A DNA stretch of 64,000 nt from Erythrobacter sp. (GTDB lineage Bacteria; Pseudomonadota; Alphaproteobacteria; Sphingomonadales; Sphingomonadaceae): NCBI GenBank assembly GCA_009993635.1, contig JAACTC010000008.1:90793-154792 (forward strand), read 5' to 3'. Position 1 is the first letter of the stretch, and every line of letters begins with the position of its first letter. Under the pieces are notes generated by a model. The model did no database searches, had not been told where the DNA came from, and worked only from the letters and a program-made list of their open reading frames with translations. Positions 38,196 through 46,277 of this stretch are shown one piece after another. The position numbers and the translations under genes are program-made.

Positions 38196-39332
38196 CTAGC
38201 CTTTGCGGAACGGCGTTCGCGCCTGCAGGAAATTCTGTTCCGCTGCGATGCCTTCGCGCTCGCGCTCCAGATAGTCCGCGATGGCGGCCCGAAGGCCGGG
38301 ATCGGCGATGTAGTGCGCCGAAACCGTCTGCACCGGCGCATAGCCGCGGGCGAGCTTGTGCCCGCCCTGAGCGCCTGCCTCTACCCGTGCGAGGCCGCGC
38401 GCGATCGCCGCGTCGATCGCCTGATAATAACACAGCTCGAAATGCAGGAAGGGGATGTCCGCCAGGCACCCCCAATAGCGCCCGAACAGCGTGGTGCCGC
38501 CAATCACGTTCATCGCGCCTGCCACCGGCTGGCCGTCGATATAGGCGAAGATCAGCAGGATCTTGTCGCCCATCCGTTCTCCCAGCAAGGTGAAGGCCTC
38601 GCGCGTCAGATAAGGCGTGCCCCATTTGCGCGCGCCGGTATCCTGGTAGAACGCCCAGAACACGTCCCACACATCCGCGGTCAGGTCGGCCCCGGTGAGA
38701 TGGCGGATTTCGACCGCGTCCTGCGCCTTCGCGCGTTCCTTTCGCAGCGTCCTGCGCTTGCGGCTGGAAAGGCTGGCGAGAAACGCATCGAAATCGGCGT
38801 AGCCTTTGTTTTCCCAGTGGAATTGCAGGTCGCTGCGCAGCAACCAGCCGGCGTCCTCGAAATGCTTCGTCTGATCGGGTGCGACAAAGGTCGCGTGCGC
38901 GCCCGACAGCCCGTGTTCGTGGCACACCTGCTCTGCCGCACGCAGCAGCGGCGGCGCGAATGCATCGTCTTCGAACAGCAGGCGCGGGCCGGTGGCCGGC
39001 GTGAACGGCACCGCGATCTGCAACTTGGGGTAATAACGGCCGCCGGCGTGTTCGTAGGCGTCCGCCCAGCCCTGGTCGAACACGTACTCCCCGCGCGAAT
39101 GCGCCTTCAGATACGCAGGCAGCGCGGCATGGATCGTGCCGTCGCCATCGGCAATCGTGATCGGGGCGGCCTGCCACCCGGTCCCCGCGCCGACGCTGCC
39201 CGAATCCTCCATTGCGGAAAGGAAGGCGTGGGACACGAAGGGATTGTCGCTGCCCGCCAGCCGATCCCACTCGGCGGGATCGATCGCTGCGACCCCGCCG
39301 TGGATTCGTGCCGTGAGTTCAGGATCGCCCAT
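38196..39332 (-). CDS. GNAT/FemAB-like protein (COG3146 family)
   Basis: A 378-residue protein of the large GNAT-fold family represented by COG3146. Recognisable pieces are NPFVSHAFLSAMEDSGSVG at the N-terminus, FTPATGPRLL and HFELCYYQAIDAAIARGLAR with GHKLARGYAPV at the C-terminus. Such proteins are presumed aminoacyl- or acyltransferases; the substrate is unknown. Convergent with the Sel1-like gene, the stop codons lying 4 bp apart. Confidence 0.82.
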   Translation of the reverse strand: MGDPELTARIHGGVAAIDPAEWDRLAGSDNPFVSHAFLSAMEDSGSVGAGTGWQAAPITIADGDGTIHAALPAYLKAHSRGEYVFDQGWADAYEHAGGRYYPKLQIAVPFTPATGPRLLFEDDAFAPPLLRAAEQVCHEHGLSGAHATFVAPDQTKHFEDAGWLLRSDLQFHWENKGYADFDAFLASLSSRKRRTLRKERAKAQDAVEIRHLTGADLTADVWDVFWAFYQDTGARKWGTPYLTREAFTLLGERMGDKILLIFAYIDGQPVAGAMNVIGGTTLFGRYWGCLADIPFLHFELCYYQAIDAAIARGLARVEAGAQGGHKLARGYAPVQTVSAHYIADPGLRAAIADYLEREREGIAAEQNFLQARTPFRKG

Positions 39333-39355
39333 GGCGCTCAGGTGGGCACTCGCCG

Positions 39356-39814
39356 CTAGTCGCGCAACGCCAGCACGGCGTCGACCTCCACCGCCGCGCC
39401 CAGCGGCAGCGCAGGCACGCCCACCGCGGCCCGCGCATGGCGGCCTGCCTCGCCGAACACGTCGAACATCAGTTCGGAGGCGCCATTGGCGACCTTGGGC
39501 TGGTCGGCGAAATCGGGCGTCGAGGTGACGAACGCGCCCAGCTTGATCACGCGCTCCACCCGGTCAAGCGGGATGCGCGCCGCTTCCAGCTGGGCGAGGA
39601 TCATCAGCCCGCACGCGCGCGCCGCGGCCATTCCGTCTTCCAGGCTGACGTCGTCACCCAGCCGCCCGGTGACGAGTTCGCCGTCGATGAAGGGCAACTG
39701 GCCCGAAACATAGGCGCAGTCGCGATGCACCGCGACGGGCACGTAGCTGGCGACGGGCGCGGCTGCCTTGGGCAGGATGATTCCGAGTTCTTCGAGACGG
39801 GCTTGGATGCTCAT
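39356..39814 (-). CDS. RidA-family protein
   Basis: A 152-residue member of the RidA/YjgF family of enamine/imine deaminases. It has AYVSGQLPFIDGELVTGRLG, VIKLGAFVTSTPDFADQPKV and HARAAVGVPALPLGAAVEVDA, where the arginine of HARAAVG is the usual catalytic residue. Its start shares ATGA with the stop of the HAD gene. It belongs to the subgroup that is slightly longer than classic RidA (about 130 residues). Confidence 0.9.
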   Translation of the reverse strand: MSIQARLEELGIILPKAAAPVASYVPVAVHRDCAYVSGQLPFIDGELVTGRLGDDVSLEDGMAAARACGLMILAQLEAARIPLDRVERVIKLGAFVTSTPDFADQPKVANGASELMFDVFGEAGRHARAAVGVPALPLGAAVEVDAVLALRD

Positions 39815-40455
39815 GCAGGGTCCTCCAGGTGTTTCATGATCCACGGCAGTGCTTCGGCCCAGCTATCGATCCGGGCATGGGCGTCGCCCGCTTTCTCGCC
39901 GCAGGCGATATGCGGGGCGAGGCCGGGCTCGCCGCACAGGTGCAGGCGAAGCGTATCGGGCGCGTGTTCGCGCGCGGAACCGTGGTGCTGCGAAAGGTCG
40001 TCGACGAAAACCGTTTTCGTGGGGGAATATTCCTCCACGATCCGTGCAATGGCAGCCCCCTTCGGGCCCTGGTTGGTGTAGACCTTCGCATCGATCCCGT
40101 AGCGCGAGAGCTGCCGGGCGCGATCGTCGCGCCGATGGTCGAGCAGGTTGGTCAGCACCACGACATCGGCCTTTTCGGTCAGCGCGCCATAGGCTTCCAG
40201 CGCGCCGGGCACCGGGTCCTGCCGATCCATCTGGGTATCGAAAAAGCCGTTGAGCAGCCGCCACATCTCTTTCTGTTCGACGACCGCGCCGTCCGCTCGC
40301 CGGGTCAGCGCGCTCACGAAATCGGACTGGAAGGCGAAGTCGATATCATGCGCTTCGCCCAGCCAGTCGCGAAAATGCGTCACCATCCGCAGCAGCACCT
40401 CGTCGCAGTCGGTGATGACCAGCGGGCGGGCAGTGCCGTTCGTCGCGCCGCTCAT
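39811..40455 (-). CDS. HAD-family hydrolase
   Basis: A 214-residue HAD phosphohydrolase-like protein. Motif I is ITDCDEVLL (nucleophile Asp, with Glu in place of the usual third residue), motif II VVLTNLLDH, motif III the lysine in NQGPKGAAI, motif IV VFVDDLSQH. Substrate unknown. Overlaps by ATGA with both DUF3572 (upstream) and RidA (downstream), making a tightly coupled three-gene unit. Confidence 0.82.
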   Translation of the reverse strand: MSGATNGTARPLVITDCDEVLLRMVTHFRDWLGEAHDIDFAFQSDFVSALTRRADGAVVEQKEMWRLLNGFFDTQMDRQDPVPGALEAYGALTEKADVVVLTNLLDHRRDDRARQLSRYGIDAKVYTNQGPKGAAIARIVEEYSPTKTVFVDDLSQHHGSAREHAPDTLRLHLCGEPGLAPHIACGEKAGDAHARIDSWAEALPWIMKHLEDPA

Positions 40456-40745
40456 TGGGCGAGCTCGCGCTGGGCGGCGGCGATTGCGGCGGGATCGAGA
40501 TCGAGCGCATCGGCCGCAAGCACCAGGTCGGGCTCGTGCGCGGCGAGAAATTCCAGCACCGCGGCCTGCACCGAACGCTCCCCCAGCCCGCCGCGCAGAC
40601 GATCAGGCGTCAGGCCGGTGAGCGACAGCAACCGTTCGGCCCGCTTCTCGTCGGTCAAAATCCAGCCCAGCGCCGACAGCGCGATCGCCTCCGCATCGCG
40701 CTGCGGGGCAGCATTCTTGTGATTATCGGGAGAAGCGATTGTCAT
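40452..40745 (-). CDS. DUF3572 protein
   Basis: A 97-residue helical protein matching DUF3572 of alphaproteobacteria: AEAIALSALGWILTDEKRAERLLSLTGLTPDRLR, then a four-helix remainder. No known function. First gene of the DUF3572-HAD-RidA unit, divergent from divK by about 50 bp. Start at MTIASPDNHK. Confidence 0.82.
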   Translation of the reverse strand: MTIASPDNHKNAAPQRDAEAIALSALGWILTDEKRAERLLSLTGLTPDRLRGGLGERSVQAAVLEFLAAHEPDLVLAADALDLDPAAIAAAQRELAQ

Positions 40746-40796
40746 GTGGGGCGCGGCTGGCCTATCGATAAGGAGAGCAAAGGGAGTGGGCGAGAG

Positions 40797-41165
40797 GTGG
40801 CAAAGCGTATCCTCGTTGTCGAGGACAACGATCTCAACCGCAAATTGTTCTGCGACGTTTTGCGCGCCAAGGGCTACGAGGTGCTGGGCTGCGCCGACGG
40901 CAATTCGGTGATCGAGTCCGCGCGCGGCTTCCGGCCGGACCTTGCGATCATGGATATCCAGCTGCCGCATATTTCGGGGCTGGACCTGATCGCGCAGATG
41001 AAGGCGGACCCGCAGCTTGCCGCGGTTCCCGTGCTGGCCGTCACCGCCTATGCGGGCAAGGGCGACGAGGATCGGATCCGGGCCGCCGGGGCGGAGGACT
41101 ATCTCGCCAAGCCGGTGTCCATCGGCCCCTTTTCCAGCAAGGTGAATGCGCTGATCGGGGACTAG
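40797..41165 (+). CDS. divK: single-domain response regulator DivK
   Basis: A 122-residue receiver domain without an output domain. It has Asp10 in the acidic pocket, the phosphorylation site Asp53 (LAIMDIQLPHISGLDLI) and Lys in YLAKPVS. The sequence closely resembles Caulobacter DivK, which controls the CckA-CtrA phosphorelay through DivL. Start is a GTG with GGGAG about ten bases upstream. With ctrA at 11.5 kb, two key nodes of the cell-cycle circuit lie in this window. Confidence 0.92.
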   Translation: MAKRILVVEDNDLNRKLFCDVLRAKGYEVLGCADGNSVIESARGFRPDLAIMDIQLPHISGLDLIAQMKADPQLAAVPVLAVTAYAGKGDEDRIRAAGAEDYLAKPVSIGPFSSKVNALIGD

Positions 41166-41206
41166 GCGCGCGGTGCGGCCCGCGCCCGCCAACGCTTGAC
41201 AAATGT

Positions 41207-41227
41207 GGGGCGAAAGAGCTTTGCCCC
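41207..41227. terminator. hairpin between divK and the ACP gene
   Basis: GGGGC-g-AAAG / CTTT-GCCCC with a two-base loop. It lies 42 bp after the divK stop. A short direct repeat (GCTTGACAAATG and GCTTGATAAATG) flanks it. No T-run, so it may be a weak terminator or a leader structure of the ACP-spt operon. Confidence 0.4.
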
Positions 41228-41262
41228 GGCTTGATAAATGGGACAATTGAAGGATGCCCGCG

Positions 41263-41508
41263 ATGGACCGTGCCGAGATCGACCGGCGAATCCGCGACAT
41301 TATCGCGCCGTTCAACAAGAACGGCGTGACGATTACCGATCAGACGACCTTTCAGGGCGACCTCGAATTCGACAGCCTGACGGTGATGGATTTCGTCGCC
41401 ACGATCGAGGACGAGTTCGACATCATCATCAGCATGAACCAGCAGGCCGAGATCGAAACCTACGGCCAGCTGGTCGACGCGGTGAAGAAGCTGGTCGACT
41501 CCGAATGA
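41263..41508 (+). CDS. acyl carrier protein for serine palmitoyltransferase
   Basis: An 81-residue acyl carrier protein. The phosphopantetheine serine is Ser38 in LEFDSLTVMDF. It overlaps the spt gene by ATGA. Such a dedicated ACP next to spt is the known arrangement in sphingolipid-making bacteria and supplies the acyl chain. ATG 41263 is chosen because GAAGGA sits nine bases upstream; ATG 41254 has no room for a ribosome-binding site. Confidence 0.9.
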   Translation: MDRAEIDRRIRDIIAPFNKNGVTITDQTTFQGDLEFDSLTVMDFVATIEDEFDIIISMNQQAEIETYGQLVDAVKKLVDSE

Positions 41509-42758
41509 GCGAAGGTATCAGCCAGCCGGACGCGCCGGTAACCCGCGAAGGCCGCGCAAAGGGCGATCTGTTCGCCAAGTTCGACGATCTGATCGCGATG
41601 CGCGAGGGCCTTCTCGCCAGCGGGGTGGAAGACCCGTTCAACCTGGTGATGGAAAAGGTGCTCAGCCCCACCCGTGCGATCTGCAACGGGCGCGAGACCA
41701 TCCTGCTGGGCACCTACAACTACATGGGCATGACCTTCGACGAGGATGTCATCGCCGCAGGCAAGACCGCGCTGGAGGAATTCGGCAGCGGCACCACGGG
41801 CAGCCGGGTGCTCAATGGCACATACCAGGGCCACAAGGAGTGCGAGGACGCGCTCAAGGAATTTTACGGAATGGACCACGCGATGGTCTTTTCCACCGGC
41901 TACCAGGCGAACCTCGGCATTATCTCCACCATCGCGGGCAAGGGCGACTACGTGGTGCTGGATATCGACAGCCACGCCTCGATCTACGATGGCTGCGCGA
42001 TGGGCAAGGCGGAGATCGTGCCCTTCCGCCACAATGATATCGAGGCGCTGGAAAAGAGGCTGAAGCGCATTCCCGCCGATGCGGGCGTGCTGGTCGTCCT
42101 CGAAGGCGTCTATTCGATGCTGGGCGATGTCGCGCCGCTGAAAGAGATGGTCCGCATCTGCAAGGAAAACGGCGCGATGGTGCTGGTCGACGAAGCGCAT
42201 TCGATGGGCTTCATCGGGCAGAACGGGCGCGGCGTTGCCGAAGAACAGGGCGTGCTGGACGATGTCGACTTCGTGATCGGCACGTTTTCCAAAAGTGTCG
42301 GCACGGTGGGCGGCTTCTGCGTCTCCAACCACCCCGATTTCGAGATCATGCGGCTGGTCTGCCGCCCCTACGTGTTCACCGCCAGCCTGCCGCCGAGCGT
42401 GGTCGCGACCGCCGCGACCTCAATCCGCAAGCTGATGCATGGCAGCAACAAGCGGGCGCATCTGTGGGAGAATTCCAAGCGTCTGCACGGCGGCCTGAAG
42501 GGTCTGGGTTTCGAACTCGGCACCGAAGAGCCGCAGAGCGCGATCGTTGCGGTGATCATGCCCGATCTGACCAAGGGCGCGCAGATGTGGGAAGCGTTGC
42601 TGAGGGAAGGGCTGTACGTCAATCTCGCCCGCCCGCCCGCAACCCCCGCCAACATGACGCTGCTGCGCTGTTCGCTGTGCGCCGAACATAGCGACGAGGA
42701 AGTCGGCACGATCCTGCAGATGTTCGAAAACGCCGGGAAGGCCGTGGGGATTATCTGA
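41505..42758 (+). CDS. spt: serine palmitoyltransferase
   Basis: A 417-residue PLP enzyme of the alpha-oxoamine synthase family. It condenses serine with a palmitoyl thioester to 3-ketosphinganine, the first step of sphingolipid synthesis. Visible: NYMGMTFDEDVI, EFGSGTTGSRVLNGT, VLVDEAHSMGFIG, and the PLP lysine Lys263 in GTFSKSVGTVGGF. The paired ACP favours this call over 2-amino-3-ketobutyrate CoA ligase or 8-amino-7-oxononanoate synthase. Soluble, homodimeric in Sphingomonas. Confidence 0.92.
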   Translation: MSEGISQPDAPVTREGRAKGDLFAKFDDLIAMREGLLASGVEDPFNLVMEKVLSPTRAICNGRETILLGTYNYMGMTFDEDVIAAGKTALEEFGSGTTGSRVLNGTYQGHKECEDALKEFYGMDHAMVFSTGYQANLGIISTIAGKGDYVVLDIDSHASIYDGCAMGKAEIVPFRHNDIEALEKRLKRIPADAGVLVVLEGVYSMLGDVAPLKEMVRICKENGAMVLVDEAHSMGFIGQNGRGVAEEQGVLDDVDFVIGTFSKSVGTVGGFCVSNHPDFEIMRLVCRPYVFTASLPPSVVATAATSIRKLMHGSNKRAHLWENSKRLHGGLKGLGFELGTEEPQSAIVAVIMPDLTKGAQMWEALLREGLYVNLARPPATPANMTLLRCSLCAEHSDEEVGTILQMFENAGKAVGII

Positions 42759-43576
42759 TGCGCGGCGCGGCGAGATTTGCCGCCGCTGCACTTGCCACCG
42801 CCGCGCTAGTCAGCGTGCCTGCCTCGGCCATCATCGTCAGGCACGATGCGCCGCCCGAACGCTACCGTGCGCAGCCGGCCGATATTCCGGCGCTCGCCGA
42901 TATGCCGGGCAGCGGGCACGGCGTGCTGATCGCGCCCGAATGGGTATTGACCGTAGCACATACCGTCGCTGGCGAGGTCGATAGCCTGCGAAGCGTTGAA
43001 ATCGCCGGGCGTCAGCGCGCGGTGGCGCAGGTGATCCTTCATCCCGACTACACGCCGCCGCCCGGCGTCGGACCGGACGGGTCGGTCAAGCCAATCATGG
43101 ATGCGAGCTTCGTCATGCGCGATATCGCGCTGGTGCGGCTGCGCGAACCGGTAACCGATGTGGTGCCGGTCACCCTGTTCGACGGAGTGATTGGGGAAGG
43201 CGATGTGCTGACCCTGTTCGGCAAGGGCCAGGGCGGCACCGGATTGACCGGGGCAATGTCCGCGCTTCCCCAGCGCGGTTCGTTGCGCCGGGCGCGCAAT
43301 GCGGTCTCGCAGGTATTGCCCGAGTGGATCGGAGTTACCTTCGATCGGGGGGCTGCCGCGCTGCCAGACGAAGGCTCGATCGGTCGGGGCGACAGCGGCG
43401 GCCCACTGATGATCGAAACCGACGACGGGATGAAGCTCGTCGCTCTCGCCTCGTGGACTTACTGGGAAGGCCCGGCACAGGATTTCCGGGCGGGTGCCTA
43501 TGGCCTCACCACCTATCACACCCGCGTTGCCGCTTTTCGGGACTGGATTTCCCAGACCATGGAGAACCGCGCCTAG
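42758..43576 (+). CDS. exported trypsin-like serine protease
   Basis: A 272-residue chymotrypsin-fold protease with a signal peptide (MRGAARFAAAALATAALVSV). The catalytic triad is visible: His68 in TVAHTV, Asp122 in RDIALVRL, Ser213 in GRGDSGGPL. No PDZ domain. Its ATG shares one base with the spt stop (TGATG), so it is translated with the sphingolipid genes although no functional link is known. Convergent overlap of 4 bp with the next gene. Confidence 0.85.
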   Translation: MRGAARFAAAALATAALVSVPASAIIVRHDAPPERYRAQPADIPALADMPGSGHGVLIAPEWVLTVAHTVAGEVDSLRSVEIAGRQRAVAQVILHPDYTPPPGVGPDGSVKPIMDASFVMRDIALVRLREPVTDVVPVTLFDGVIGEGDVLTLFGKGQGGTGLTGAMSALPQRGSLRRARNAVSQVLPEWIGVTFDRGAAALPDEGSIGRGDSGGPLMIETDDGMKLVALASWTYWEGPAQDFRAGAYGLTTYHTRVAAFRDWISQTMENRA

Positions 43577-44457
43577 CCGCTGGCAGGGCTGCGACGCACC
43601 GGCTTTACCGGGATGCGCAGATAGGCGACGCCGTTGTCTTCCGCTTCGGGAAAGCGCCCCGCGCGGATGTTTACCTGGATCGAGGGGAGCAGCAGGCGCG
43701 GTACGGCGAGCTCTTCGTCGCGGGATTCGCGCATCTGGACAAATTCGTCCTCGGTCACGCCGTCGTGCACGTGCACGCTGTTCCTGCGTTGGTCGGCGAC
43801 GGTGGTCTCCCACTTGTATTCGTCGCGCCCCGGCGCCTTGTAGTCGTGGCACATGAACAGCCGCGTATCGTCGGGCAGCGACAGCAGACGGCGGATGGAG
43901 CGGTAGAGCTGGCGCGCGTCTCCGCCGGGAAAGTCCGCCCGGGCGGTGCCGAAATCGGGCATGAACAGTGTATCGCCCACGAACACCGCATCGCCCACCT
44001 TGTAGGCGACGTCGGCGGGCGTATGGCCGGGCACGCTCATCACCGTGAACTCCAGCGATCCCACGGCGAAGGTTTCGCCGTCGTCGAACAGATGATCGAA
44101 ATCCGACCCGTCGCTGGCGAGATCGTCCAGCCCAAAGACCGGGCGGAACAGCTTCTGCACATCGCGAATGCGCGCGCCGATGCCGATTGTCGCGCCGGTT
44201 TTCGCCTTGATGAAGGGTGCCGCGCTCAGATGGTCGGCATGGGCGTGGGTCTCGAGCACCCACTCGATGGCGACGCCCTCCTCCTTTGCGGCTGCCAGAA
44301 TTGCCTCGGCAGAGCGGACATCGGCCTCCCCCGCTGCAATATCGAAGTCGAGCACGGGGTCGATCACCGCGCCTTTCTGCGTTTCCGGATCCCAGACCAG
44401 ATAGCTGACCGTGTTGGTCGCCTCGTCGAAAAATGCGCGAATGCCGGGGTTCGCCAT
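43573..44457 (-). CDS. MBL-fold hydrolase, persulfide dioxygenase-like
   Basis: A 294-residue metallo-beta-lactamase-fold protein with the metal motif THAHADHLSAA, HTPADVAYKVG and GDTLFMPDFGTAR (ETHE1-type GDxLFxxDxGRxD). Further, LFMCHDYKAPGRDEY is typical of the Blh/persulfide dioxygenase branch that turns glutathione persulfide into sulfite. GGAG lies seven bases before the ATG. It is divergent from the BigR/SqrR-like regulator and probably controlled by it. Iron coordination is inferred. Confidence 0.85.
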   Translation of the reverse strand: MANPGIRAFFDEATNTVSYLVWDPETQKGAVIDPVLDFDIAAGEADVRSAEAILAAAKEEGVAIEWVLETHAHADHLSAAPFIKAKTGATIGIGARIRDVQKLFRPVFGLDDLASDGSDFDHLFDDGETFAVGSLEFTVMSVPGHTPADVAYKVGDAVFVGDTLFMPDFGTARADFPGGDARQLYRSIRRLLSLPDDTRLFMCHDYKAPGRDEYKWETTVADQRRNSVHVHDGVTEDEFVQMRESRDEELAVPRLLLPSIQVNIRAGRFPEAEDNGVAYLRIPVKPVRRSPASG

Positions 44458-44487
44458 GATGCGTCTCCATCGGATGTGTTCTGTCGC

Positions 44488-44493
44488 TTGACA
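44488..44493 (+). promoter_or_regulatory. candidate -35 element of the sensor gene
   Basis: A perfect TTGACA. A loose -10 (TATTTA, 44510-44515) lies 16 bp downstream, inside the palindromes, so the start of transcription would be at or next to the ATG 44526. Confidence 0.45.
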
Positions 44494-44496
44494 TAT

Positions 44497-44512
44497 ATAA
44501 GCGATTGCTTAT
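44497..44512. promoter_or_regulatory. operator palindrome 1 of the persulfide regulon
   Basis: ATAAGC-GATT-GCTTAT, a perfect inverted repeat between the divergent MBL and ArsR-type genes. Its size and AT-rich centre fit an ArsR/BigR operator. Confidence 0.7.
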
Positions 44513-44526
44513 TTAGCAAGTGCTAA
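44513..44526. promoter_or_regulatory. operator palindrome 2, overlapping the sensor start codon
   Basis: TTAGCA-AG-TGCTAA, a perfect inverted repeat directly adjoining palindrome 1; its last base is the A of the ATG. Binding here would block both initiation of transcription and promoter clearance of the regulator gene. Confidence 0.65.
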
Positions 44527-44852
44527 TGAACGATCAACCCACCCTTGCCCCCGCAGACCTCGCCGCGTTCGAGGCCAATGCAAACGCCGTTGCAGAGCTG
44601 CTCAAGGCACTCGGCAACACGCGGCGCCTGATGGTGATGTGCAAGCTGGCCGAACGGGGCGAGATGCGGGTCACCGCGCTCGCCGAAGAGGTCGGCCTGT
44701 CGCAGTCCGCGCTGTCGCAGCACCTCGCGAAGATGCGGGCGGAAGGCCTGGTCGATTTTCGGCGGGAAGCGCAGACAGCCTGGTACCGGATCGCCGATCC
44801 GCGCTGTCGGACGCTGCTCGCAACCCTTCACGATCTCTATTGTCAGGAGTGA
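44526..44852 (+). CDS. ArsR-family persulfide sensor (BigR/SqrR-like)
   Basis: A 108-residue winged-helix repressor. The recognition region is VTALAEEVGLSQSALSQHLAKMRAEG. Cys39 (MVMCKLAERG) and Cys106 (LYCQE) match the cysteine pair that forms a disulfide or polysulfide bridge in BigR and SqrR. It heads a run of sulfur genes: rhodanese, TSUP exporter, OsmC. The ATG at 44526 gives the shortest sensible N-terminus and a nearly leaderless mRNA. Confidence 0.87.
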   Translation: MNDQPTLAPADLAAFEANANAVAELLKALGNTRRLMVMCKLAERGEMRVTALAEEVGLSQSALSQHLAKMRAEGLVDFRREAQTAWYRIADPRCRTLLATLHDLYCQE

Positions 44853-44857
44853 CAGCA

Positions 44858-45382
44858 ATGACTGCCAATACCCCCAGAACCGTCCCCCCTCACGAAGCCA
44901 GGCGCCTGATCGCCGACGGCGCGCGGCTGGTCGATATTCGCGGGGCAGACGAATTCGCCCGCGCGCGCGCTCGGGGCGCGGAGAACCGCCCGCTAGACCA
45001 GATCGACCGGATCGACGGCGACGGGCCGATCGTGTTCATGTGCCGATCCGGCATGCGGACCGGCGGCAATGCCCAGAAACTCGCCGCGTGTCATTCTGGC
45101 GAGGCCTACCTGCTCGATGGCGGGCTGGACGCGTGGCGAAAGGCCAACCTCCCGGTCGAGGAAGACCGCAGCCAGCCGCTGGAGATCATGCGGCAGGTGC
45201 AGATCGCGGCCGGGTCGCTGGTGCTGATCGGTGTGCTGCTCGGGCTGACGGTTGCGCCCGGCTGGTTCGGCCTCTCCGGCTTCGTGGGTGCGGGCCTAGT
45301 GTTTGCCGGGACGACCGGCTGGTGCGGCATGGCCCACCTGCTCTCGATAATGCCATGGAACCGGCGCGCCGCAGCCGCCTGA
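44858..45382 (+). CDS. rhodanese-like protein with membrane anchor (DUF2892)
   Basis: A 174-residue protein. Residues 1-105 form a rhodanese domain with the catalytic Cys62 in VFMCRSGMRT, which carries sulfane sulfur. Residues 115-170 hold two membrane helices of the DUF2892/YgaP type (LVLIGVLLGLTVAPGWFGLSG and a cysteine-containing stretch, TGWCGMAHLL). It may link persulfide handling to the membrane next to the exporter. Starts 5 bp after the sensor stop codon. Confidence 0.87.
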   Translation: MTANTPRTVPPHEARRLIADGARLVDIRGADEFARARARGAENRPLDQIDRIDGDGPIVFMCRSGMRTGGNAQKLAACHSGEAYLLDGGLDAWRKANLPVEEDRSQPLEIMRQVQIAAGSLVLIGVLLGLTVAPGWFGLSGFVGAGLVFAGTTGWCGMAHLLSIMPWNRRAAAA

Positions 45383-45401
45383 CACTGCGGGGCATGGTGC
45401 C

Positions 45402-46196
45402 ATGGATATAACCACCATCGCGCTCACCCTGCTTTCGGGCGGCGTGATCGGCTTCGTGCTGGGGCTGGTCGGCGGTGGCGGCTCGATCCTCGCCGTGCCG
45501 CTGCTGGTCTATGCCGTGGGCATGAAATCGCCGCACATGGCCATCGGCACTGCTGCGGTCGCGGTGGCGCTGAATGCGCTGGTCGGCTTGGTCGGACACG
45601 CGCGCAGCGGCAACGTGCGCTGGCAGTGCGCGATCAGTTTCGCCATCGCCGGGTCGGCGGGCGCGGCGCTGGGTGCGGAGGCGGGCAAGGCGTTCGATGG
45701 TGAAAAGCTGCTGGGTCTGTTCGGCGGCCTGATGGTGGTCGTCGCCGTATTGATGCTACTCAAGCGGCGGACGGCGGAAAACCCGCAGGTGAGCATGACG
45801 CGTGGAAACGCGCGCAGCATGCTGACGCGGATCCTCCCCACGGGTCTTGGCACCGGTCTGCTGGCCGGGTTCTTCGGGATCGGGGGCGGCTTCCTGATCG
45901 TGCCCGGGCTGGTCTTTGCTACCGCCATGCCGCTCAGCCTTGCGATCGGCAGTTCGCTGGTTGCGGTCACGGCTTTCGGGATGACCACCGCCGGATCCTA
46001 TGCCCTGTCGGGGCTGGTCGACTGGACGGTGGTCAGCTGGCTGGTGGCTGGCGGGGTCGGCGGCAGCGTTCTGGGCCGTGCAGCGGGTGCACGATTGGCC
46101 GGGCACAAGCGGGTGCTGGAAGTGGGCTTCGCGGTCCTTGTGGCCGCGGTCGGCCTTTGGGTGATCGCCGGTTCGCTTGGCCTGCAGGGCGGCTGA
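45402..46196 (+). CDS. TSUP-family sulfite/sulfur exporter
   Basis: A 264-residue inner-membrane protein of the TauE/SafE (TSUP) family with about eight helices. The two repeat signatures are GFVLGLVGGGGSILAVPLLVY and TGLLAGFFGIGGGFLIVPGLV. It probably exports sulfite or another small sulfur anion formed by the persulfide dioxygenase-like enzyme. Starts 19 bp after the rhodanese gene. Confidence 0.87.
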   Translation: MDITTIALTLLSGGVIGFVLGLVGGGGSILAVPLLVYAVGMKSPHMAIGTAAVAVALNALVGLVGHARSGNVRWQCAISFAIAGSAGAALGAEAGKAFDGEKLLGLFGGLMVVVAVLMLLKRRTAENPQVSMTRGNARSMLTRILPTGLGTGLLAGFFGIGGGFLIVPGLVFATAMPLSLAIGSSLVAVTAFGMTTAGSYALSGLVDWTVVSWLVAGGVGGSVLGRAAGARLAGHKRVLEVGFAVLVAAVGLWVIAGSLGLQGG

Positions 46197-46277
46197 TCCT
46201 CTCGCGGCGCGCAGGCCCCTGCTTCGCGGAACTGCTGGCCAAGTCCTTCGTCTGAGAGAGACAAAGGAGATTACCAC

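Noticed and set aside
41194..41241. Direct repeat GCTTGACAAATG / GCTTGATAAATG with TTGACA as a promoter
   Set aside because: No fitting -10 sequence at 16-18 bp from either copy, so only noted with the hairpin.
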